Shown here: piece by piece, positions 1 through 8,993 of the stretch
Layout: each line of letters opens with the position of its first letter
Numbering within the stretch: position 1 is the stretch's first letter
Made by a program: the position numbers and the translations under genes
Source of the DNA: Bacillota bacterium
Lineage (GTDB): Bacteria > Bacillota > UBA4882 > UBA8346
Assembly: GCA_012735315.1 (NCBI GenBank)
Contig: JAAYHS010000087.1
Coordinates: 1-57,296, forward strand
Reading direction: 5' to 3'
Length of the DNA stretch: 57,296 nucleotides
The notes under the pieces: model-generated
What the model saw: only the letters and a program-made list of their open reading frames with translations
What the model was told of the DNA's origin: nothing
Database searches by the model: none

Positions 1-1733
1 CGGATCATCTTGCCGCCCGGTCCGATCACGTCACGGATCCGGTCCGGATCAATCTCAAAAGTGATGATGCGCGGTGCATAGGGCGACAGATCCGGACGGG
101 GTTCGGCGATAGCCTCCGCCATTTTATTCAAAATGAACAGCCTGCCTTCTCGGGCCTGTTCCAAAGCCTGTTTCAAGATCTCGCGGTTAATGCCTTTGAT
201 CTTGATGTCCATCTGAATCGCGGTGATCCCGTCTTTGGTTCCGGCCACCTTAAAGTCCATATCGCCGTAATGATCTTCCATCCCCTGAATGTCGGTGAGA
301 ATCGCGAAGTCGTCGCCGTCTTTCAGCAAACCCATCGCCACTCCGGCCACGGGTTTCCGAATCGGAACCCCGGCGTCCATCAGCGCCAAAGTGCTCCCGC
401 AAACGCTGGCCTGCGACGAGGAGCCGTTGGACTCCAACACTTCGGAAACTAGGCGAATCGTATAGGGGAACGCTTCCTCGCTGGGGATGACCGGCAGCAA
501 AGCGCGTTCCGCCAAAGCGCCGTGACCGATTTCCCGGCGGCCCGGACTCCTGATGGGGCGCACCTCGCCCACGCTATAAGAAGGGAAGTTATAATGATGA
601 ATATAACGTTTCGAATCTTCCTCACTCAGACCGTCGAGGATCTGTTCCTCGCTGACCCGGCCGAGGGTGCACGCGGTCAATACTTGCGTCTGGCCTCTGG
701 TAAACAAACCGGAACCGTGGGTCCGGGGTAAAATGCCCACTTCGCAAGTAATCGGTCTAATCTCCGACAAACCGCGGCCGTCGGGACGAATTTTATCGAC
801 CGCGATCATTTTCCGGACTTCTTCATAAACGATATTGTCCAATACCTCATTGATGGTCTTTTCGGATTCGGCGTACACCTCCTCGTCCAGTTTGTTTTGG
901 AAATATTCCAAGGTCTCCGCCTTGACGTTTTCGATTAGCGCTTCGCGCTCCAATTTTTCATCGGTCTTGATGGCGGCGACCATCTTGGCGGTGGCGAACT
1001 CCCGCACCTCTTTGTTAATCTCCGGGTCCGGTTCGTAGAGAGGGACATCCACCTTCGGCTTGCCGACTTCCTCCCTGATTTTTTCGATGAAAGCGACAAT
1101 CTCCTTGATCGTCTCATGACCGAAAAGGATCGCTTCCAACACCTCATCCTCGGTCAGTTCATTGGCGCCGGCCTCAACCATCATAATCGCATCCTTGGTT
1201 CCGGCCACCACCAACTGCAAATCGCTTTTTTCCGATTGGGCGATGGTGGGATTGATCACTAACTTGCCGTCGACTTTCCCTACTTTGACTCCGCCGATCG
1301 GTTCCGCGAAAGGAATCTCCGAGATATGTAAGGCCGCGGAAGCTCCGATCATCGCCGCGATACTGGGTTCATTATCCGGTTCAACCGATAAAACGGTCGC
1401 CACTATTTGAACGTCATTCCGGAAACCTTCCGGGAACAGGGGGCGGATCGGGCGGTCAATCATCCGCGCCGCCAAAATAGCGCTTTCCGGTGGTCTACCC
1501 TCCCGTTTAATGAAACCGCCGGGTATCTTGCCAACGGCATAGAGTCGCTCTTCATAATCCACCAGCAACGGGAAAAAGTCGATCCCTTCCCGGGGTTCCT
1601 TGGCCATCGTCGCGGTAACCAAGACTACGGTTTCGCCATAACGGACCAGTACCGCCGCGTTGGCCTGCTTGGCGACCTTGCCGTATTCAATGATCAAGGG
1701 ACGACCGGCGATGGTCATTTCCCATTTATGCAT
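1..1733 (-). CDS. pnp: Polyribonucleotide nucleotidyltransferase, C-terminus cut by window edge
   Basis: PNPase degrades RNA 3' to 5' by phosphorolysis and is part of the RNA-decay machinery. The reverse-strand frame starts at ATG 1733 behind a strong TAAGGAGG site and runs open for about 577 codons to the window edge. Both RNase PH-like domains are present: the first begins [13 protein letters not shown], and the second carries [15 protein letters not shown] and [10 protein letters not shown]. The last visible residues, GPGGKMIR, are the GxxG loop of the KH domain. The rest of KH and the S1 domain lie outside the window, since the family is usually about 700 residues. It lies downstream of rpsO in the conserved rpsO-pnp order, with a terminator and a repeat array between them. 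Confidence 0.97.
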   Translation of the reverse strand, partial: MHKWEMTIAGRPLIIEYGKVAKQANAAVLVRYGETVVLVTATMAKEPREGIDFFPLLVDYEERLYAVGKIPGGFIKREGRPPESAILAARMIDRPIRPLFPEGFRNDVQIVATVLSVEPDNEPSIAAMIGASAALHISEIPFAEPIGGVKVGKVDGKLVINPTIAQSEKSDLQLVVAGTKDAIMMVEAGANELTEDEVLEAILFGHETIKEIVAFIEKIREEVGKPKVDVPLYEPDPEINKEVREFATAKMVAAIKTDEKLEREALIENVKAETLEYFQNKLDEEVYAESEKTINEVLDNIVYEEVRKMIAVDKIRPDGRGLSEIRPITCEVGILPRTHGSGLFTRGQTQVLTACTLGRVSEEQILDGLSEEDSKRYIHHYNFPSYSVGEVRPIRSPGRREIGHGALAERALLPVIPSEEAFPYTIRLVSEVLESNGSSSQASVCGSTLALMDAGVPIRKPVAGVAMGLLKDGDDFAILTDIQGMEDHYGDMDFKVAGTKDGITAIQMDIKIKGINREILKQALEQAREGRLFILNKMAEAIAEPRPDLSPYAPRIITFEIDPDRIRDVIGPGGKMI

Positions 1734-1870
1734 TCTTAATCCTCCTTACCAACCCGTTGTTATCGGGTATATTTAGTATGAGCCATTTTTGCAAATCTAG
1801 CAAAACTAAAAAACCTAATTTTTAAAACAATCGCTTGAAATCCGCATCAATCAATCTCTCCGTAGCCTCT

Positions 1871-1951
1871 GCGTCATCAGCGTCATCAGCGCCATCAGCG
1901 TCATAAGCGTCATAAGCGATATCTGCGTCATCAGCGATATCAGCGTTATAT
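1871..1951. repeat. Nine-unit, 9-bp tandem repeat between rpsO and pnp
   Basis: Nine consecutive 9-bp units related to GCGTCATCA fill exactly 81 bp. Two are identical, two read GCGTCATAA, and the rest differ by one to four bases. All begin with GCG. It lies just beyond the rpsO terminator and before the pnp ribosome binding site. Although the period is a multiple of three, stops in the plus-strand frame make it non-coding there. Confidence 0.85.
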
Positions 1952-1953
1952 AT

Positions 1954-1976
1954 AAAGAAAAGCGGTTTCCCGCTTT
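1954..1976 (-). terminator. Rho-independent terminator of rpsO
   Basis: On the minus strand a 7-bp stem AAAGCGG/CCGCTTT with a GAAA-type loop is followed by TCTTT. It lies about 8 bp after the rpsO stop codon and separates rpsO from pnp, though read-through is likely because pnp shows no obvious promoter of its own. Confidence 0.8.
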
Positions 1977-1983
1977 CCCCTAA

Positions 1984-2253
1984 TTATTTCCGGAGACCCA
2001 ATCTTTCAATTATCGCCCGGTAACGGTTGATATCTTTTTGGTAAAGATAGTTCAACAGTCCGCGACGCTGTCCGACCATTTTCAATAATCCGCGGCGTGA
2101 ATGATGATCCTTTTTGTGAACCTTCAGATGCTCGGTCAGATAATTAATCCTTTCGGTCAGAATCGCGATTTGGACTTCGGGTGAACCGGTGTCGTTGTCA
2201 TGAAGACGATACTTGCCGATGATCGACTGCTTTTGTTCAAGAGTTAAACCCAA
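1984..2253 (-). CDS. rpsO: Ribosomal protein S15
   Basis: S15 binds 16S rRNA in the platform of the 30S subunit and nucleates its assembly. The protein is 89 residues when started at TTG 2253 ([16 protein letters not shown]), matching the usual family length. The hallmark stretches [15 protein letters not shown] and [12 protein letters not shown] are present. An upstream GTG at 2262 would add three residues, but it overlaps the Shine-Dalgarno AAGGAGGTGA, which is ideally spaced for TTG 2253, so I chose TTG. It is followed by a terminator and then pnp. Confidence 0.97.
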   Translation of the reverse strand: MGLTLEQKQSIIGKYRLHDNDTGSPEVQIAILTERINYLTEHLKVHKKDHHSRRGLLKMVGQRRGLLNYLYQKDINRYRAIIERLGLRK

Positions 2254-2279
2254 AAAAATCACCTCCTTAATTTGGAAAC

Positions 2280-2398
2280 GCCTCCCGCCGAGGATTCGCC
2301 GGAGATACGAAATCCCCAGTCGGGGGTTGAAATTAAAGCAAATCGAGCTTTCGCTCTAAATCCTAAAATATTTTACCATAAATTTGCGAGGGTGTAAA
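2280..2398 (-). promoter_or_regulatory. rpsO promoter and structured leader
   Basis: On the minus strand TTTACA (2398-2393), a 17-bp spacer and TAAAAT (2375-2370) make a good sigma-A promoter. The transcript then contains a perfect hairpin GAGCGAAAGCTC (about 2356-2345) and a second one, CCCCCGACTGGGG (about 2326-2314), before the ribosome binding site. Many S15 mRNAs carry autoregulatory leaders bound by S15. Such a role here is an inference from position and structure only. Confidence 0.7.
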
Positions 2399-2407
2399 CT
2401 AAACTTT

Positions 2408-4939
2408 TTACTCCACTCCTCGAAAATAATGGCCTTTAGTGATCCCTCTCCCGGTAAATTTACGTAACCTTTCGATAAACTTTTCGGAATCCATTCCTTT
2501 CCCGCCGCCGGACATCTTTTGTTTATAGGCCGCAACCAAAAAACCGGCCGCTTCCGCATTCATAGTTTTTAATTCCAGGCGCAGCGTAATCGACAACTCC
2601 AGCAAGCGATCCAGATCGGGATAAAGGCAAAGATCAACACTGTTTAATAAATGCATCCGGCAAAATTGATCGGTGAAAATCGGAAAATCCAGATTCAGCC
2701 GATCTTTTAAATAATAACGGCCCTGTTTGCAATAATTGCGGCAACCTTCGTTTTCATTGCCGAAAACCGCGCCAATCGGACAATATTCGGAGATCATCAG
2801 TTCGATTGGTCCCTGGACGATACATTCCGCATTTAATTCCCGGTTGTCGACATTTTTAAGCAACTCTTTAATCTGATTCAAGGTGAGTTCCGGCGATAAG
2901 GACACCTGTTTTAAGCGTCGGCCGAGCGGCAACTCCACCGACCATCGGTTAAAAAAGTTAAGAGTATAATTAAGATAGAGCGGGCAATCGCTTTCCGATA
3001 GCGCCAGTTCCAAACCGCCCAGATCGGAAACGATAATTCCATCGCCGCCGATCTCAAAAACGGTTTTCAAATAAGGCAGCCATTGCGATTTTTGTCCTTC
3101 CCGTATGATCCGGGGCAATCCGAAGACCAATTTGGATCCGTTGGCGCGAGCCGTTTCATAAGCTTTGAGCAAAGCGTTTCGTTCCCAATGAAAACCGGTT
3201 AATTCATCGCCGCCGGCATAAATAATGTCCGCCCCGGACTCGGCGGCCGCGGCCACTCCCGCCAAATCGGCCACCCAGACGCTGAGTAAAGGCTCTTTAT
3301 TTTTTAACTCGGTATTACGCGGCTTGAAGCAATCAAAATCCGGGTGCAACCGGGGATGTTGATAGGGAGCGAGTCTTTTAGCGGTTAGGGCGTCAACCGC
3401 CCGGCGGCGCGTTTCATTCAATTCACTCAACGGCGCCATCAAATCGTCGGCCAATTTATTCTCGAGCGCGGTCAACCTAAAAAAAGTGTTTCCCAAGCGC
3501 CCTAATTGTTCCCAAAGCACTGCGGCGGTTAAAGGGCGGTTTTTGGCTTTTTGCAAAGGAATCGAAGTTTCCGCCGTACCCTGATTTCCGGACTCATCCA
3601 TAAAGGTGATCCGTAAGGGCTCGCCCAGACGCCCTTCGACAATCGCCCGGCAGGGGATTTTAAAGATCGGATTATCCGGATTCAACACCGCTTTGACTTC
3701 GTTCCGCAACCTGGCGCTGGCGATTTTAAAAACCCGGTCATTGGGATAGACCTTGCCTTCAACCCCGAAAGAAACCAGGTCTCCCGCGCCGGCGGATTCG
3801 ATCCCGGTTCCGGCTTGGTCGTACATTGAATCGACGGCCCCGGCGACTCTCCCGCCTTGGCTTACCCAAACCTCCACCAGATCCCCTTTTGCCAATTCGG
3901 TCTCCAGACGCAAACCGACTAAACCGTTCCGGTGATTCACGTTCTTGATCCGTCCCAAAAACAAGCCGCGATTATTGGGCCTTGAAAAACCGATTATCCG
4001 CCGGTTTCGATTCCCTCCGAAATAGCCGGTGCTAAAACCGCGGTTAAAAATCTCGCTCAATTCCCGGATTTCATCAGGCTCGACCAGGTACTTCTCCGGC
4101 ATTTCCGCATAACGGTCTAGGAGGCGGCGATAGATTTTGACCACCGTATACACATATTCGGGACTTTTCATCCGGCCTTCGATTTTTAAAGAATCAACAC
4201 CCGCCGCGCTCAATTCGGGAATAAGCGGGGCTAAGGCCAGATCCTTGGGCGATAACAGAAACGGTCCTTCAGTCTTAACCTGCTTAGTCCCTTGGAAAAG
4301 TTGATACTCCAGACGGCAGGGCTGAGCGCACCGCCCCCGGTTGCCGCTGCGACCTCCGATCATGCTGCTCATCAGGCATTGCCCCGAATAGCAAACGCAA
4401 AGCGCGCCGTGGAGAAAAACCTCGAGTTCCAAACCGGATTCGGCTTTGATCGCTTGAACCTCGGCTTGAGTCAGTTCCCGGGCCAAGACAACCCGTTTGA
4501 TGCCGATTCTTTTAAGAAATAAAGCTCCCGCCCCGTTATGAACCGTCATCTGAGTGCTGGCGTGCAACTCCAATTCCGGCAAATACTCGCGGGCGAGCCG
4601 CATCAAACCCAAATCTTGGACAATTACGGCATCGACTCCGATGTTGTACAGTTCCGTTAAAAAGCGAAGGGCTTCCGGCATCTCCCCATCGGAGATCAAA
4701 GTATTGACCGTCACATAAATTTTTTTCCGGCGCAGGTGGAGTAAGTCGACGGCCGCCTTAAGCCGGGGCAGATCGAAGTTTGAGGCGTATTGCCGGGCGT
4801 TGAAAACTTTGCCCCCCAGATAAACCGAGTCGGCGCCCGCCGCCAAAGCCGCCAAAAGCGATTCCCAATCCCCGGCCGGGGCCAATAATTCCATCTGAGA
4901 TTTTATAGACTTTTTCGGCTTGGATTCGGTGTGGCTCAT
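2408..4939 (-). CDS. U32 family peptidase-like protein (RlhA type, with DUF3656-like region)
   Basis: An 843-residue U32-family protein. It opens with MELLAPAGDWESLLAALAAG and continues with ADSVYLGGKVFNAR, the TIM-barrel start typical of the family. The cysteine cluster CVCYSGQCLMSS followed by GNRGRCAQPCR matches the Fe-S ligands conserved in U32 proteins. E. coli RlhA, of this long form, hydroxylates 23S rRNA C2501. Shorter relatives act in tRNA or ubiquinone hydroxylation or as secreted collagenases. The C-terminal half (from about residue 560) contains a second barrel-like region with another Cys group (CPIGAVFG, GCRNYCKQG). No signal peptide is seen, so an intracellular RNA-modification role is likelier than proteolysis. 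The exact substrate cannot be assigned. Confidence 0.85.
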   Translation of the reverse strand: MSHTESKPKKSIKSQMELLAPAGDWESLLAALAAGADSVYLGGKVFNARQYASNFDLPRLKAAVDLLHLRRKKIYVTVNTLISDGEMPEALRFLTELYNIGVDAVIVQDLGLMRLAREYLPELELHASTQMTVHNGAGALFLKRIGIKRVVLARELTQAEVQAIKAESGLELEVFLHGALCVCYSGQCLMSSMIGGRSGNRGRCAQPCRLEYQLFQGTKQVKTEGPFLLSPKDLALAPLIPELSAAGVDSLKIEGRMKSPEYVYTVVKIYRRLLDRYAEMPEKYLVEPDEIRELSEIFNRGFSTGYFGGNRNRRIIGFSRPNNRGLFLGRIKNVNHRNGLVGLRLETELAKGDLVEVWVSQGGRVAGAVDSMYDQAGTGIESAGAGDLVSFGVEGKVYPNDRVFKIASARLRNEVKAVLNPDNPIFKIPCRAIVEGRLGEPLRITFMDESGNQGTAETSIPLQKAKNRPLTAAVLWEQLGRLGNTFFRLTALENKLADDLMAPLSELNETRRRAVDALTAKRLAPYQHPRLHPDFDCFKPRNTELKNKEPLLSVWVADLAGVAAAAESGADIIYAGGDELTGFHWERNALLKAYETARANGSKLVFGLPRIIREGQKSQWLPYLKTVFEIGGDGIIVSDLGGLELALSESDCPLYLNYTLNFFNRWSVELPLGRRLKQVSLSPELTLNQIKELLKNVDNRELNAECIVQGPIELMISEYCPIGAVFGNENEGCRNYCKQGRYYLKDRLNLDFPIFTDQFCRMHLLNSVDLCLYPDLDRLLELSITLRLELKTMNAEAAGFLVAAYKQKMSGGGKGMDSEKFIERLRKFTGRGITKGHYFRGVE

Positions 4940-5028
4940 CAGACGACCAATCCTAAGTAGTTTTTCAGAATATCAAAATTAGAATTCGGGCAGAATATCT
5001 TCGGGAAACCCTCAGTTTTTTGTGACGA

Positions 5029-5958
5029 CTATCCGAGAGCCGAATCATCGGTGGCGGACTTTTCCAACAAATTGAGGATCGCCGGACAAACGTCGGTGAG
5101 CGAATTAACCGCTTCAAAAAACCGGCTATCCTTCCCGAATACCATTAATGGCGCCGGATTCAGGGTATGGGTCTTGATCGACAAGTCCTCGATATTCCCA
5201 TGGTCGCTGGTTAAAACCATAGTGAAACCGGAAGGCAGCTCCCTGACAACGGCAGCCAAGAAACGATCCAAACGGTTAAGCAACTTTAAGGCCAGTTCGC
5301 GGTCCTGGGCATGACCGCAGTGATCGGTCTGAAAGTATTCAAACAAAGTAAAATCATTCAGTTTGGCTTGCCGGATCAAGTTAACCGCCGCCGTTTCCGG
5401 AGTAATGACCGGAACCTGATGATTCTTTTGGAGCAACAGTTCATTGGTTAGATCTTGATAAACGGCATACCCTTTGAGCAAATCTTCGACCATTAACAAA
5501 CGGACGCCGCCGGCCAAAGCCGCGGTAGTGGTGGCTGAGTGACGCCATCGCCCCCGTCGGACCGCCTCAAAATATTCCGGAGTAAAGGCATTGGCAAACA
5601 TCCCGCTGAGGCCCGCTTGTTTAACCTGCTTAAAAATGCTGTCCTTTTCTAAAATATTCCGTAAAACTTTAGTGGGGAAACCGTTAATATGCCGCCCCGC
5701 AACCTTGGCGGCGTTAACCCCCGAAAAAAGCGTGGTTTGGCCGGTAGCGCTCTGAGGGATTCCCGGCACCCCCAGTTGGGCGTCGATGGCTTTTGCTAAA
5801 AAACCTTTTTCGGCTATACCCTTCTCAACCACGGATTTGGTAAGCGGGTCCTTTAAAACGCGCCGGACAAAGGGCATCTCCGCTTCCAACAACGGATTAA
5901 TCTCCGGATCGTCGTCTCCCAGCCCCAAACCGTCGATAAAAATCATCAATAGCGGCAA
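5029..5958 (-). CDS. Alkaline phosphatase-superfamily metalloenzyme (phosphoglycerate mutase-like)
   Basis: A 309-residue protein of the phosphomutase/alkaline-phosphatase superfamily. The first metal-site aspartate is in MIFIDGLGLGDDD. The nucleophile region is PQSATGQTTLFSG, and later metal ligands are in TDHCGH and TSDHGNIED. It is much shorter than cofactor-independent phosphoglycerate mutase (about 510 residues) and lacks most of its inserted domain, so the substrate is unknown. The start is TTG 5958, two bases after the stop of the upstream DUF421 gene, with GGGAGAG as ribosome binding site, so the two are probably translationally coupled. Confidence 0.8.
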   Translation of the reverse strand: MPLLMIFIDGLGLGDDDPEINPLLEAEMPFVRRVLKDPLTKSVVEKGIAEKGFLAKAIDAQLGVPGIPQSATGQTTLFSGVNAAKVAGRHINGFPTKVLRNILEKDSIFKQVKQAGLSGMFANAFTPEYFEAVRRGRWRHSATTTAALAGGVRLLMVEDLLKGYAVYQDLTNELLLQKNHQVPVITPETAAVNLIRQAKLNDFTLFEYFQTDHCGHAQDRELALKLLNRLDRFLAAVVRELPSGFTMVLTSDHGNIEDLSIKTHTLNPAPLMVFGKDSRFFEAVNSLTDVCPAILNLLEKSATDDSALG

Positions 5959-5960
5959 AC

Positions 5961-6518
5961 CTAACTCTCCCTGTATCTGAATCTTTCCTTCAGGTCCGCC
6001 AATTCCTGACGAATCAGCGTTAATTCTTCAAGCAATTGCCGATTGGCGACAGGTTCCTGATCCTCTTTAAGAATCACGCTAATTTTACCGCAAGCCTCCA
6101 GTACCGCTTTGGAAACCTGTGAAATATTAACGACTCCCTGCTGGCGTAGTTCTTGGCGTAAATCCGACAGCGAAATATTTTCCCGGGCCATATTTTCTTT
6201 CAGCAACCGGCCGTCTTCAACCAATACGGTCGGTTCGCCTTCTAGAAGTCGCGCCATCGGTTTCGAACGGTAGGCGAGGATCGAAAAAAACAACTCCAAA
6301 CCGCCCAATACCGCCAAGATCAAAACGCCTTTAAGGAACGGAACATTTTGATCCATGCCGACCACAATGATCACATCGCCGATGCCGGCCATGATCACCA
6401 GATCGAACAGGCTTAATTGGCCCAGCGCCCGTTTGCCCATCAGCCTGACGATTATTAAGGCCGCAATATAAATGAAAATTAATTTAACAACGGTAGTCAA
6501 TGTTAAGAGCCAGTCCAT
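5961..6518 (-). CDS. DUF421 / YetF-type membrane protein
   Basis: A 185-residue protein with three N-terminal membrane spans (about residues 6-25, 36-56 and 62-80) and a soluble C-terminal domain. The conserved family stretch begins RLMGKRALGQLSLFDLV, and the soluble part contains ENISLSDLRQELRQQGV. DUF421 proteins of the B. subtilis YetF/YdfS/YrbG type sit in the membrane, and some are under sporulation control. Their biochemical activity is not settled. The ATG at 6518 has GAGG upstream. It forms a pair with the following metalloenzyme gene. Confidence 0.88.
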   Translation of the reverse strand: MDWLLTLTTVVKLIFIYIAALIIVRLMGKRALGQLSLFDLVIMAGIGDVIIVVGMDQNVPFLKGVLILAVLGGLELFFSILAYRSKPMARLLEGEPTVLVEDGRLLKENMARENISLSDLRQELRQQGVVNISQVSKAVLEACGKISVILKEDQEPVANRQLLEELTLIRQELADLKERFRYRES

Positions 6519-6635
6519 CGCTTAACCTCTGCCATGTATTGATTAAATCTCAGTGTTTCCTGAAGTCGATCAATTTATGGCTCGGAAACCGATGAACGGT
6601 CGTCAACATCCGTTGCGAGGCGGCAAATCGCTATT

Positions 6636-7448
6636 TTATTGGCTCCGGCCGCATACCGGACACTTTCCGTTAACGGTGGTCGGTTCGGGATTGGGCCAGA
6701 TTTTACAGTCGGTCAATCCCACCGCCCCTAAGCGCTCATAGGGGCATTTGCCGTAAATAGCGTGATAGCCTTCAAAGGTTAAGCAACCGTCGCTGACACG
6801 CCGGCATTTCGGGCAATAAGTCTGAGGGTAGACCATTAATCCTTTGCGAATCATCCCCCGGTGCTCGACTTCAGTTCCACATGCGAAACAAGTCGCCTCC
6901 TCCAAACGTCCGGGGATAATCTTGCGCACCCGCAGCCCCTCCGGTGAAACCACCAGACGCGGTAAATTCGCCGGTAGGGAGTGGTTCTGAATCACATAAA
7001 ATAAAGGCGCCAATCGCAATAAATCATTGGCGAAACTGGAAGCCTCGATTTGTTCGATCCAAAAGTCAAAGGGCAAGCTGGCCAAAGTCAGCAGAATAAT
7101 TATCAAGATTACCGCCGCTTTGATTCCGCCCAAAATTGCGCCCAAGCCGCTGTCAAACAAGGCGACCGGTTCGTTTTTATGTTTTTCCCGCCAACGCTTA
7201 CCGATAAAACCGGCCGTGCCGCCGAGCAATACAACGATCAAGATAAACCCCAACATATTGGCGAAAGGTTCGGAAAATCGGAGTTGACCCGCTAAAAACG
7301 CCCCTACCCGCGGATAAAAGTAAAAGGCGACTATTAAAGCAACGACGCTGCCCAATAAATCAAGCAATTGTTGGAAAAAGCCCTTGCGATACCCCCGAAC
7401 GATGAGCAAAAAAAAGACGCCGGCGATTAACCAATCCAACCAAGTCAA
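6636..7448 (-). CDS. CvpA-family membrane protein fused to a Cys-rich C-terminal domain
   Basis: Residues 1-165 form a CvpA/colicin V production domain: four hydrophobic spans starting MTWLDWLIAGVFFLLI, with the characteristic RGYRKGFFQQLLDLLG. Residues 180-270 are an unusual soluble extension with eight cysteines: CFAC (187-190), CPKC (212-215), single Cys at 222, 235 and 248, and CPVC near the end. This looks like two zinc ribbons. Ordinary Firmicute CvpA proteins are about 170-180 residues and end after the membrane domain. The start is TTG 7448 behind GGGAGG. It lies downstream of zapA, where Firmicutes often carry cvpA. The role of the tail is unknown. Confidence 0.85.
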   Translation of the reverse strand: MTWLDWLIAGVFFLLIVRGYRKGFFQQLLDLLGSVVALIVAFYFYPRVGAFLAGQLRFSEPFANMLGFILIVVLLGGTAGFIGKRWREKHKNEPVALFDSGLGAILGGIKAAVILIIILLTLASLPFDFWIEQIEASSFANDLLRLAPLFYVIQNHSLPANLPRLVVSPEGLRVRKIIPGRLEEATCFACGTEVEHRGMIRKGLMVYPQTYCPKCRRVSDGCLTFEGYHAIYGKCPYERLGAVGLTDCKIWPNPEPTTVNGKCPVCGRSQ

Positions 7449-7510
7449 CCGGAAACCTCCCTCTTTACTAGGACATAATCATTCATCGTTCTCCGTCATG
7501 GTATTGATCC

Positions 7511-7780
7511 TTACTTGGACTCCTTCAATAAATCATCCAGATATTGATATTCTTGCCTTAATTTATAAAGTTCATCCGCGATTCTTAAGGCCGCCAATAC
7601 GGCGACTTGGCATTTGTTTAATTTATTGTTTTGACTCTCGTTAATGGCGTCGATAATTCCTTCCACATAGGACACTACCCGTTCGATATATTCGGGTGAA
7701 TCGGTGCCGCGGATCACATACTCGTCGCCCATAATCTTAACGATAATTCTATTTTCTTCAGCCTCTTTCCGCTCAATCAT
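7511..7780 (-). CDS. zapA: Cell division protein ZapA
   Basis: ZapA binds and bundles FtsZ at midcell. From ATG 7780 the protein has 89 residues. IIVKIMGDEYVIRGTDSPEY is the globular head and the remainder is the coiled-coil helix (VAVLAALRIADELYKLRQEY). A longer reading from GTG 7816 is possible but has a poor ribosome binding site, whereas GGAG lies 9 bases before ATG 7780. It is followed by the CvpA-family gene, as in many Firmicutes. Confidence 0.93.
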   Translation of the reverse strand: MIERKEAEENRIIVKIMGDEYVIRGTDSPEYIERVVSYVEGIIDAINESQNNKLNKCQVAVLAALRIADELYKLRQEYQYLDDLLKESK

Positions 7781-7852
7781 GGCCAAACTCCATCCATCTT
7801 CTTTGAAAAGTTCCACTATTTAACGCCTCGTCTAAAGATAGAATTAGCGAAA

Positions 7853-7884
7853 AAAAGAAAAACTCCTTCATTTTTTGAAGGAGT
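7853..7884 (-). terminator. Terminator of the unknown membrane protein gene
   Basis: On the minus strand a perfect 9-bp stem ACTCCTTCA/TGAAGGAGT is followed by TTTTCTTTTTTT. The stem begins at the stop codon of the upstream membrane protein gene and insulates zapA from it. Confidence 0.9.
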
Positions 7885-8747
7885 CAAACCTCAATCACCC
7901 TTCCGAAAAAATAGGGCAACGATAAGATCAGGGCGCTACAGCCGGAATAAAGGAGCAATGATTTTATTAAAAACACCGGTCTTTGAAAAAGATTCAGGTA
8001 ATTCCGGATCAGCAGCAAGTACTCCAGCCATTTGGTTAACTGGGGTAATTCGGGATCATCTTTCACTTGTTTCCAATCAAACCGCGCCGTCAATTCGGCG
8101 TCGATTTCCGCCAAATCGCTTCGAACCCACGCCTGAATCTTGGAATAAGTCAACCAATACAAAGCGGTGCCGCTTATTAACAACGGGGTTAAGAGCAGAT
8201 AACTATAAACAACGGCGTCGACCATGAAAAAACCGACCAGATAATAAAAGGTCAATCCCATTAATGATGTTAACCAAATACCAAGCCGGAAAAGGTCTGC
8301 CCTGAGTTGATCCCAGATTTCGCCGACCATGGCATAATTAACTTTGGGGAGAGTTCGCCAATAGTAAAAAAGAGCGTAGATCAATTCCAAAATATCGTTG
8401 ATCAAAAAAGCCCAGATTAGAATGTCAAGCACCACTAATAACCCATGAAAAAGATTCCCGATCATCGCGAATTTGTCGCAAACGGAAACCACGACCGCCG
8501 CCAAGCAGGCCGGAAACAACCAGGGACCCGCGGATCGACCCCGGTATTTGAAGAACAATAAAAATCTGCCCCCATAAACAACCGCCGGCAGCAATATTTT
8601 GAATTGCAACAAGGGACCGCTTTCCAAATAAGCGCTCTGACTTTCCAAAAGGATCATTTTTAAGGATACCAAAACCCAAACCGCCGCCAATAACAAATAA
8701 AAAACTCCGCCGGAAAATTGCGTCCGGTTAAAGCGTTTTCGAAGCAC
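7884..8747 (-). CDS. Multi-pass membrane protein of unknown function
   Basis: A 287-residue, strongly hydrophobic protein with about eight predicted spans, for example near residues 15-33, 48-65, 75-92, 100-127, 154-178, 180-200 and 262-282. A soluble loop at about residues 205-245 contains DAELTARFDWKQVKDDPELP. No recognised catalytic motif or family signature is visible. The GTG start at 8747 follows GGGGAGG with good spacing. It is a single-gene unit between pheT and zapA, ending in its own terminator. Confidence 0.7.
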   Translation of the reverse strand: MLRKRFNRTQFSGGVFYLLLAAVWVLVSLKMILLESQSAYLESGPLLQFKILLPAVVYGGRFLLFFKYRGRSAGPWLFPACLAAVVVSVCDKFAMIGNLFHGLLVVLDILIWAFLINDILELIYALFYYWRTLPKVNYAMVGEIWDQLRADLFRLGIWLTSLMGLTFYYLVGFFMVDAVVYSYLLLTPLLISGTALYWLTYSKIQAWVRSDLAEIDAELTARFDWKQVKDDPELPQLTKWLEYLLLIRNYLNLFQRPVFLIKSLLLYSGCSALILSLPYFFGRVIEV

Positions 8748-8934
8748 CGCCGAAACCTCCCCCGGTTTAAAATCAATTCAGCGTTTTTCAGGAGCGCCAG
8801 TCATCCGCTCCATCGATTCCCTCCCCCATTTGACCTAAAGGAATCATTTATCAAATGTATATGCGGAAAACGCCCAACCTTTGACGCTTAATTCCGAACT
8901 TAGCGGCGAAAATCGCAGCCGCCGCTTATTATCG

Positions 8935-8967
8935 AATAAAAAAGGATTAATCATTGCGATTAATCCC
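8935..8967 (-). terminator. Terminator of the pheST operon
   Basis: Minus-strand stem GGATTAATC/GATTAATCC (9 bp, loop GCAAT) followed by TTTTTTATT, starting 27 bp after the pheT stop. Confidence 0.9.
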
Positions 8968-8993
8968 TTTGTAAAACCGAAATTTTCGTTTGA

